A stretch of DNA of 64,000 nt from Jannaschia formosa (GTDB lineage: Bacteria > Pseudomonadota > Alphaproteobacteria > Rhodobacterales > Rhodobacteraceae): positions 62,001-126,000 of the forward strand of contig NZ_QPLJ01000007.1 in the NCBI RefSeq assembly GCF_003340555.1. Reading direction: 5' to 3'. How positions within the stretch are numbered: the first letter of the stretch is position 1; every line of letters begins with the position of its first letter. The translations under genes and the position numbers were made by a program. The notes under the pieces were generated by a model. The model was not told the origin of the DNA and made no database searches. It saw only the letters and a list, made by a program, of their open reading frames with translations. This document shows, piece by piece, positions 51,411-64,000 of the stretch.

Positions 51411-53680
51411 AGACGTTCAAGGGCCGCAGACGCGCGCGCCGCGTCACGCCCGCCCGCCGGGCGCCACGGGAGGTGAGCCGCATGACCCACGAGGTCGCCG
51501 ATTTCGAACGCGAGGGACTGTCCATGTCCCGCTTCGTCCCCCGGGGCGAGGAGCTGTTCGACGGCATCGACCCGCGCGAGCTTCTGTCCGGAATCTGGGC
51601 GGGGCGCTGGATCATCGCGGGCTGCGCGCTGGCCTTCGCGGTCGTGACGTATTTCCTCGTGTCGCAGATGACGCCGGTCTATGGCTCGATGGCCAAGATC
51701 CTGCTCGACCCGCGCGAGAGCACCTTCGTCAGCGATGATCAGGTCGTCGGCGATCTCGACCTGTCGAGCGAGGTCGTCGCCTCCGAGATCTCGATCCTGC
51801 GCTCCAACGTCCTGCTGGAGGACGTGGTGCGCACGATCCTCGAGACGCGGCCCGACCTGCTGGAAGCCCTGATCCCGTCGAGGCCGAAGGACGCGGGCGG
51901 CGGCTGGTTCGGCTTCGGCGCGTCCGAGCCCCCGAGCGAGCTGCAGACCGAGCTGTCCGACGCCGCGCGTGTCGACGCGCTGGTCTGGGCGCTGCGCAAG
52001 GCGACCGAGGTCTGGCGCGACGGCGACGCCTACATCATCTCGGTCTATGCCGAGACGCCGGATCCGGTCCTGTCGGCCACCATCGCTGGCACCCTGGTCG
52101 AGCGCTACATCGAGCAGCAGGTCGAGGGCCGGCAGGAGACGGCAAGCCAGGCCACCGCGCGCATCGAGGCGCGCATCGCCGACCTGCGCGAGCAGGTCGA
52201 GCAGGCCGAGCAGGCCGTCGAGGACTACCGCGCCTCGACCATCGCGACCAACGGCTCTAGCATCGACATCCTGTCGCAGCGGCTGATCTCGCTCAACGAC
52301 GAGCTGGTGAACGCGCGCATCGAGCGGGTCGCGGCCGAGACCCGGTTCGACGAGATGCAGCGCCTCGTCGAGGCGGGGGGGGGCGTGGCGCTGGCCAACA
52401 TGGTCACCTCCGACGCCATTGTCGAGCTGAACGCCCGTCGCCTGGAATTGCAGGCGCAGGACGCCGAGTGGACCCGCCAGCAATACCGCGAGGATCACCC
52501 CGAGCGCCGCAAGATCCTCGCCCGGCTGCGCGAGGTCGAGCAGAGCATGGAGGTGGAGGTCGCCCGCGCGCTGGACGCCCAGCGCAACGAGGCCCGGATC
52601 GCCCGCGTCCGCGAGGAGACCATGGCCGAGGCCCTCGAGGAGGTCGAGGCGGACTACCTGGAGGCATCGCGCTCCACCATCGGGCTGCGCCAGCTGGAGC
52701 GCGAGACCGAGGCCGTGCGCGACGTCTACAAGGAGCTTCTGACCCGCGTCGCCGAGACCCGCACACAGGAGAACTTCCAGCTCGCCGACGCCCGCATCAT
52801 CGAGCGGGCGACCGTCCCCGGCGCGCCCGCCGCGCCCCGGCCCAAGCTGCTGTCGGCGATGGCGCTGGTCGTCGGCGGCGCGCTGGGCTTCGCGATCGTC
52901 CTGCTGCGCCGCCTGACCAGCCGCACCTTTCGCGACCTCGACGAGGTGGAGCGGGCGACCGGCCTGCCCGTCGTCACCGTCCTGCCCGAGAGCAAGTTCT
53001 CCTCGATGCAGGCCGCCGTCGACGAGATCGTCTGCAACCCGATCGGCCATACCGCCGAGGCGGTGCGCGCCCTGCGCAACCACCTGAACGCCGGCGCGCC
53101 CGACGCGCTGAGCCGGTCCATCGCGCTGGTCTCGCCGCTGTCCGGCGATGGCAAGACGACGGCCACGATGCTGCTCGCCCGCCTCGCGGGCCTTGCCGAC
53201 GAGCATGTCGTCGTCGTCGACATGGACCTGCGCCAGGATACCATCGCGCGGGAGTTCGGGCTGGGCCGCCGCGCGGGGGTGGGCGACCTGCTGCGCGGCG
53301 ACTGCGCGCTGGACGAGGCGATCCACAGCTCCGACGATCTCGACTTCGACGTCATCACCGCGGGCCGCCCCGGCGCCCGCGCCACCGATGCGCTCCGGAT
53401 GGGCAGCCTTACCGCGATACTCGACGAATTGAAGGAGACCTACGACGTCGTGCTGGTCAATACGCCCGCCCTGCTGCAGGCCCCCGACGGCGCCGTCATC
53501 GCGCGGGCGGTCGATCAATGCGTGCTGCTGGTCCGCTTCGACCAGACCCAGCATTCCGCCGTGCGCCGCTGCATGTCGGTGCTCAACTCGCACGAGGCCC
53601 ATGTCGAAGGGGTCGTCATGACCCGCGCCGATCTGGAGCATGTGCCCGACGGATACCTGTTCAGCTACGGATATGCGTGA
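51407..53680 (+). CDS. Polysaccharide co-polymerase/tyrosine kinase, Wzc/ExoP-like
   Basis: A 757-residue inner-membrane protein. N-terminal Wzz domain with the first helix near residues 65-90 (AGRWIIAGCALAFAVVTYFL, in part), a long periplasmic coiled coil (about 210-420), a second helix (about 475-495), and a C-terminal BY-kinase domain. The kinase has Walker A SGDGKTT and the A' motif VVVVDMDLRQDT. The tail carries three Tyr in the last eight residues (YLFSYGYA), the expected autophosphorylation cluster. It sets chain length and drives export of EPS. A second start at 51482 is possible. Overlaps the glycosyltransferase by eight bases. Confidence 0.9.
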   Translation: MKTFKGRRRARRVTPARRAPREVSRMTHEVADFEREGLSMSRFVPRGEELFDGIDPRELLSGIWAGRWIIAGCALAFAVVTYFLVSQMTPVYGSMAKILLDPRESTFVSDDQVVGDLDLSSEVVASEISILRSNVLLEDVVRTILETRPDLLEALIPSRPKDAGGGWFGFGASEPPSELQTELSDAARVDALVWALRKATEVWRDGDAYIISVYAETPDPVLSATIAGTLVERYIEQQVEGRQETASQATARIEARIADLREQVEQAEQAVEDYRASTIATNGSSIDILSQRLISLNDELVNARIERVAAETRFDEMQRLVEAGGGVALANMVTSDAIVELNARRLELQAQDAEWTRQQYREDHPERRKILARLREVEQSMEVEVARALDAQRNEARIARVREETMAEALEEVEADYLEASRSTIGLRQLERETEAVRDVYKELLTRVAETRTQENFQLADARIIERATVPGAPAAPRPKLLSAMALVVGGALGFAIVLLRRLTSRTFRDLDEVERATGLPVVTVLPESKFSSMQAAVDEIVCNPIGHTAEAVRALRNHLNAGAPDALSRSIALVSPLSGDGKTTATMLLARLAGLADEHVVVVDMDLRQDTIAREFGLGRRAGVGDLLRGDCALDEAIHSSDDLDFDVITAGRPGARATDALRMGSLTAILDELKETYDVVLVNTPALLQAPDGAVIARAVDQCVLLVRFDQTQHSAVRRCMSVLNSHEAHVEGVVMTRADLEHVPDGYLFSYGYA

Positions 53681-54776
53681 CGTTCCGCGCGTCGCGCTGA
53701 TCCATTACTGGCTGACGGGGATGCGGGGCGGCGAGAAGGTGCTCGAATCGCTCTGCCGGATGTATCCGCAGGCCGACATCTTCACCCATGTGGTCGACCA
53801 CCCGGCCATCTCGGACACGCTGCGGGCGCATCCGATCCGCCAGACGTGGATCAGCCGCCTGCCCGCCGCGAAACGGCGCTACCAGGCCTATTTGCCGCTG
53901 ATGCCCCGCGCGCTGGAGGCGCTGGACCTGACCGGCTACGATCTGGTCATCTCGTCCGAGGCGGGTCCGGCGAAGGGCGTGATCGCGCCGCCCGACGCGT
54001 ACCACCTGTGCTACTGCCACTCGCCGATGCGTTACATCTGGGACCAGTATCACACCTATCGTGACGACACCGGACCGGTGCAGCGCGCCGCGATGTCGGT
54101 TTTCGCCCACCGGCTGCGGCAATGGGACGTGACCAGCGCCGCGAGAGTCGACGCCTTCGCTGCGAACTCCAACCACGTCGCCGCGCGGATCGGGAAATAC
54201 TGGCGCCGGGACGCGACCGTCGTGCATCCGCCCGTCGCCGTCGAGGACTTCGCACCATCGCCCGAGACCGGGGACTTCTACCTCTGGGCCGGAGAGCTGT
54301 CGTCCTACAAGCGCCCGGACATGGCGGTGGAGGCATTCAACCGTCTCGGCCTGCCGCTCGTCGTGATCGGCGGGCCTGACCCGACGGTGGAGAGGCTGAA
54401 GGCCCGGGCGCGATCCAACGTCACCTTCCTCGGCCGCACCCCGTTCGCGACGCTCAAGGACCATCTCGCCCGCTGCCGCGCCGTGATCTTCCCCGGAGAG
54501 GAGGATTTCGGCATCGTTCCGGTGGAAGCCATGGCCTCCGGCCGCCCGGTCATCGCCTATGGGCGCGGTGGCGCGCTCGACACCGTGGTCGATGGCGAGA
54601 CGGGGCTCCTGTTCCCCGAGCAGTCGGTCGACGCGATGGTCGCCGCCATCGAGCGGTTCGAGGCCGAGCGTCTCTGGGACGTGGACCCGGCGCGGCTTGT
54701 CGCCCATGCGCAGGGGTTCTCGGAAGACGCCTTCCGGCGCGGCATCCGCGCCATGCTGCCCGCGGGGCTGGGCTGA
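53673..54776 (+). CDS. Glycosyltransferase family 4-like protein
   Basis: A 367-residue GT-B enzyme. N-terminal acceptor domain starts VALIHYWLTGMRGGEKVLE; C-terminal nucleotide-sugar domain shows FYLWAGELSSYKRPDMAVEA, VTFLGRTPF and the E-x7-E-like PGEEDFGIVPVEAMASGRP. Adds a sugar to the EPS precursor. ATG at 53673 overlaps the Wzc stop by eight bases, giving the right N-terminus for the family. The stop lies immediately before, or inside, the start of the phosphopantetheinyl transferase. Confidence 0.9.
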   Translation: MRDVPRVALIHYWLTGMRGGEKVLESLCRMYPQADIFTHVVDHPAISDTLRAHPIRQTWISRLPAAKRRYQAYLPLMPRALEALDLTGYDLVISSEAGPAKGVIAPPDAYHLCYCHSPMRYIWDQYHTYRDDTGPVQRAAMSVFAHRLRQWDVTSAARVDAFAANSNHVAARIGKYWRRDATVVHPPVAVEDFAPSPETGDFYLWAGELSSYKRPDMAVEAFNRLGLPLVVIGGPDPTVERLKARARSNVTFLGRTPFATLKDHLARCRAVIFPGEEDFGIVPVEAMASGRPVIAYGRGGALDTVVDGETGLLFPEQSVDAMVAAIERFEAERLWDVDPARLVAHAQGFSEDAFRRGIRAMLPAGLG

Positions 54777-54820
54777 GCGTCCGTCTCTATCTCTGGCGGC
54801 TGGACCAGTCTGCCGCCGAG

Positions 54821-55468
54821 GTGGCGCGGCTCGCCGCCCATCTCTCGCCCGCGGAGGCTGCCCGCGCCGCCCGCTTCGCGCGCGCCGGGCTGGGGAATGC
54901 CTTCCGCGTTGGGCGCGGGCGGATGCGCGAGATCCTGGCGCGCTGGACCGGCTCCGCCCCCGACGCGTTGCAGTTCGAAGAGGGCGCGGCGGGCAAGCCG
55001 CGCCTTCAGCAGGGGCCCTGCTTCAACCTGAGCCATTCGGCCGGGATCGCCTGCCTTGCCGTCCATCCGGACCGGCCGCTCGGCGTCGATATCGAGGCGC
55101 CCCGCCCGGTCGAGGAGGGGGTCGCCGCGCGTTTCTTCTCGGCAGCCGAGCGGGCCGAGCTGGCGGCGCTGTCCCCGGAGTTGTGGCGGGCAGGCTTCTT
55201 TCGCTGCTGGACGCGAAAGGAGGCGGTGGTCAAGGCGCTGGGCCTCGGCATGGGCGCGCCGCTCGACCGGTTCGACGTGACGCTGACGCCGGGTTCGCCC
55301 GCGCGCGTGACCCGCTGCGAGATCGGGCCGCCGGGCGACTGGCACCTGACCCATCTGTCGCTTCCCCAGGGCATCGTCGGCGCCGTCGCCCTGCGGGGCG
55401 CGCCCCTGCCGGTGACGGTCGCCGAGGCGCCGCCGGAGCTATGCTGCACGCCCTGCGCGGGGGCCTGA
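54821..55468 (+). CDS. 4'-phosphopantetheinyl transferase, Sfp type
   Basis: A coenzyme-A-dependent enzyme that arms carrier domains. Marks: NLSHSAGIACLAV, GVDIEAPRP (Mg2+ Asp/Glu) and CWTRKEAVVKALGLG. The GTG at 54821 gives 215 residues, but the family-like N-terminus (RLYLWRLDQSAAEVARL) begins about 16 codons earlier. In that stretch there is no ATG, GTG or TTG; a CTG at 54773 overlaps the glycosyltransferase stop as CTGA. The true start may thus be a non-standard CTG at 54773. Convergent with the NRPS genes whose carrier domains it presumably activates. Confidence 0.9.
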   Translation: MARLAAHLSPAEAARAARFARAGLGNAFRVGRGRMREILARWTGSAPDALQFEEGAAGKPRLQQGPCFNLSHSAGIACLAVHPDRPLGVDIEAPRPVEEGVAARFFSAAERAELAALSPELWRAGFFRCWTRKEAVVKALGLGMGAPLDRFDVTLTPGSPARVTRCEIGPPGDWHLTHLSLPQGIVGAVALRGAPLPVTVAEAPPELCCTPCAGA

Positions 55469-55474
55469 GCCCCG

Positions 55475-58170
55475 TCAGGCCATCGGCCGCCCGGCCCGCG
55501 CATCCTCGCAGAACCGCGTCAGTTCGGCGCCGAAGGCATCGACCCCCTCGCGCCTGCCCTCTCCGACCGAGACCCAGGGCAGGTGGACCGTCCGCAGCAG
55601 CTTCGGCGGAACCACATCCTCCCATCCGATGGAGGGCTTCCAGCGGGGGCCCCGCGGCGTGGCCCGGGTGACGACGTGCAGCACCGGGAAGTCAACCGGG
55701 CCGGGCCGGTAGACGTCGCGCGCCCGGCAGAGCTCGACAACGAAGCGCTCGAAATCCGCCTCCAGGTCGGTGAGCCGCCCATGCTCCATCAGGCCCGAGG
55801 CGGCGAGGGCGCGGACGACGCCGGTGCGGTGGAAGATGGAATAGCTGCGCAGGAAGGCGGTGGGCGACATCTCTCCGGTGCGGACCGCCCGCAGGCGCAG
55901 GCGCAGGTGATGAAGGCGGTTCTGGCGCCGGAGGCCCGCGTCGGCGGCGACTTCGGCGGCGAAGGCTGGGGCCCAGACCTCCTTCATGGCGACGCCGGTG
56001 ATCTCGGCCCCGTCGGCGGCCAGGTGGCGGGCCGCCTCCAGCGCGAGGTTGCCGTGGACGCAATGGCCGTACAGGAAATAAGGCCCCTGCGGCTGGTAGA
56101 GGCGGATGCGGTCGGCGAAGCCGCGCGCGACCTCCTCGAAGCTGGCGTCGCCGATGCCCGCGCCCGGATCGGCCGCGACGACGCAGCCGATGGGCCGGTC
56201 CTGACCCGGCAGGGTCGAGAGCGCGGTGGCCGTCGCCCTGTTGTTGACGATGACCAGCGGATGGTTCGGCCCGTCGCTGCGGATGCGCAGCAGGCCCGGA
56301 ACGGCTCCGGGCGCGCGGCGTCCGCTCCGTGCCGTCGCGATCCTGGTGGCGAGGTCGCGCAGGCGCGGCGCCTCATAGACGTCGGTGAGGTCCAGCGGCA
56401 CGCCCCAGCGATCGCGCACACGGGCCAGCAGCCGCATGACCAGCAGAGAATGACCGCCCAGGTCGAAGAAGTGGGACGCGCCGTCGACCTCGACCCGCAG
56501 CAACTCTGCCCAATCTCGGGCCAGCTCCGCCTCGGTCTCGGCCTGGAGATCGGCATTCGCGGCCTCGGCCGGGGCGCGGAGCATGGACCGGTCGACCGTG
56601 CCCGTCGCCGTGCGGGGCAGGGCAGCGAGGACGCTGACCCCCGCCAGCCCCAGCCCCGGCAGGTCGGCGCGGAGCGTCTCCGGCAGGGCGTCGAGCGGCA
56701 GCAGCCCGACCGCCCCCGGCGTGACGAAGGCCCAGGGACCGGAGGGGCCGTCGATCAGGACGGCCTCGCCCACGAGCCGGTGCGCCGCCAGCGTGGCCTC
56801 GGCGGGCGCGACCTCGGGGGCGCCGCCGGGCCGGGCGGCGCGGACCAGCGCCGGCAGCGCCGAGATCGGCGTCTCCGGCGCGTCGAAGGCCTGGGCGAAG
56901 GCGTCGGCGGTGGCGCGGGTCAGGGCCTCGGCTGTCTCATGGGTGAAGAGAGCGGCGGCGTATTCCAGCACGATCTGCCAGCCACCGGGACGCTCCATGA
57001 CCGACAGGTCGAGATCGTGCAGTGTGCCCGGCGCGTGCGACGCGACGGAGCGGAAGCCGAGGCCGGCATAGGTCCGGCTTTCCATGAAGACGCGCTGCAA
57101 GCTGAAATTGGTCGAGACAAGCGGCGTGCGGGCCGGGTCGCGGGGCGGGTTCACCGCCTCGACCACGCGTTCGAAAGGCGTCTGCTGGTGGATCAGCGCG
57201 GCCTCGACGGTGCGGCCCGTCGCGGTGGCATGTTGCGCCAGGGTCAGCCCCGGCTCGGGGCGCAGGCGCAGCACCAGCCAGTTGATGAAGACCCCGATAA
57301 GGGGGTCGAGCTCCGCCTCCAGCCGTCCGGCGACGGGTGTGCCCAGCGCGATGTCGCGCGCGCCGGTGGCGCGGTGCAGCACCGCCGAGAAGACCGCCGC
57401 ACCGAAGGCGAAGGGCGACACGCCCGCCGCCCGCGCCGCCGCGCCGAGCCGCGTGCCGAACCCCTCGGGCAGGTCCAGAGCGACGCGGCCCACCGCCGTA
57501 TCGCGGCGGGGGCTGCGCGGCCGGTCGGCCTCCAGCTCGAAATAGGGCACGCCGTCCAGCGTCTGCCGCCACCAGTCCAGGTCGGCACTCCCGGCCTCGG
57601 CCTGCGCGGCGCGTTCCCAGAGCACGTAATCGCCGTAGTGCAGTTCCGGCTCGGGCAGGGCGCGGCCTTCAAGGGCGGCGCCGACCTCGCGCCCCAGCAC
57701 GCCGATCGAGGCGCCGTCGAAGACGATGTGATGCGCGGTCAGGCAGAGGATGGCGCGCTCTCCGGTAAGCCGCACGAGCGTCGCGCGCAGCAGGCCCGGC
57801 CGCGACAGGTCGAAGGGCCGCGCCGCCGTCTCGCGCGCGATGTCGTCGAGCCGGGCCATCTGGTCCGGCTCGGGCACGCGGCGCAGGTCGACCAGCGACA
57901 GCTGGAACGGCGCCTCGGCATGGACGCGCTGGACGGGTCCGTCCTCGCCGTCCTGGAACGAGGTCCGCAGGATCTCGTGCCGGGCGATGACCTTCCGGAA
58001 GGCCGCTTCCAGGTCGTCCTCGCGCAGCGGGCCCGTAATCTCCCACCGGACGGCGATGTTCAGCGTCTCGGTCCCCGGGCTGGCGCGGTCGACGATCCAG
58101 CACCGGGTCTGGCTGGCGCTGAGCGGGAACTCGGCGACCGGCTCGGGGGTGGGCAGGGGGTCGCGCTCGC

Positions 58171-58174
<4 letters not shown>
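55475..58174 (-). CDS. NRPS termination protein: C - degenerate A remnant - PCP - Cys thioesterase
   Basis: An 899-residue protein. Condensation domain (about 14-430) with intact HHIVFDG (148-154). Where an adenylation domain of about 500 residues should be, only about 100 remain (about 445-535), ending in an A10-like LPRTATGTVDRS whose usual Lys is Thr526. The carrier domain has DLGGHSLL (Ser576). The thioesterase (about 630-899) has GHCVHG: Cys705 stands where the catalytic Ser is expected. ATG overlaps the stop of the PKS/NRPS gene. It accepts the peptide from that protein and releases it. The carrier domain must be charged by an A domain encoded elsewhere, or take the chain by transfer. 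Confidence 0.9.

Positions 58175-64000
<5,826 letters not shown>

Overview
The window is very GC-rich (roughly 70% by eye), densely coding, and full of genes joined by 4-base ATGA, GTGA or TTGA stop/start overlaps. The conserved block rsfS-rlmH-gpmI-envC-ctpA-rppH (46.9-41.5 kb, minus strand), the many binding-protein-dependent ABC importers and the codon bias all suggest an alphaproteobacterium of the Rhodobacterales (roseobacter/rhodobacter) type. No rRNA, tRNA, CRISPR array, transposase or integrase was seen.

Region 1 (1-11.4 kb) is respiratory. A complete minus-strand operon (11429 to 4918) encodes an ASRT-like beta-sandwich protein, a CuA subunit II fused to cytochrome c, subunit I, subunit III, a small membrane protein, a CtaG-type assembly factor and two c-type cytochromes; this is a caa3-type oxidase. 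A second heme-copper oxidase at the left edge has a subunit II whose CuA cysteines are replaced, as in quinol oxidases. Around it lie a second CtaG-like protein, a CopD/HemJ-like protein, a DUF2231 protein, a PPC/DUF296 protein and a 44-residue membrane peptide.

Region 2 (11.7-17.8 kb, plus strand) is a five-gene, fully overlapping operon divergent from the caa3 operon: a ThDP-dependent PoxB-like enzyme, an enolase-superfamily enzyme, a membrane protein with a two-fold internal repeat, a gluconate-dehydrogenase subunit 3-like protein and a GMC flavoprotein. It reads as an oxidative sugar-acid or alcohol pathway that could feed the neighbouring respiratory chain.

Region 3 (18.0-29.7 kb) holds two divergent transport operons. 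One is a PotABCD-type importer. The other joins an EEP phosphodiesterase/nuclease-fold protein, a CDP-alcohol phosphotransferase, a flippase-like protein and a membrane alkaline-phosphatase-superfamily transferase to a Ugp-type binding protein and two permeases without an ATPase. This second operon is the best candidate here for an undescribed envelope-lipid or phosphoglycerol system.

Region 4 (30-46.9 kb) is mostly housekeeping and accessory: YceI, LeuC, MscS, a large glycine-rich RTX protein overlapping an amidase, an MFS carrier, a gamma-glutamyltransferase, and the rppH-to-rsfS block.

Region 5 (47-64 kb) starts with exopolysaccharide genes (pyruvyl transferase, secreted glycosidase, polymerase/ligase, Wzc-like co-polymerase/kinase, glycosyltransferase). 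It runs by gene overlap into a phosphopantetheinyl transferase and then meets a convergent hybrid PKS/NRPS cluster. The right-end protein is AT(malonyl)-ACP-aminotransferase-C-A-PCP. The next protein is C-(A remnant)-PCP-TE with a catalytic cysteine in place of serine. The expected product is a beta-amino-acyl peptide released by an unusual thioesterase. The PKS gene is cut by the right edge, and the subunit I gene of the second oxidase is cut by the left edge.
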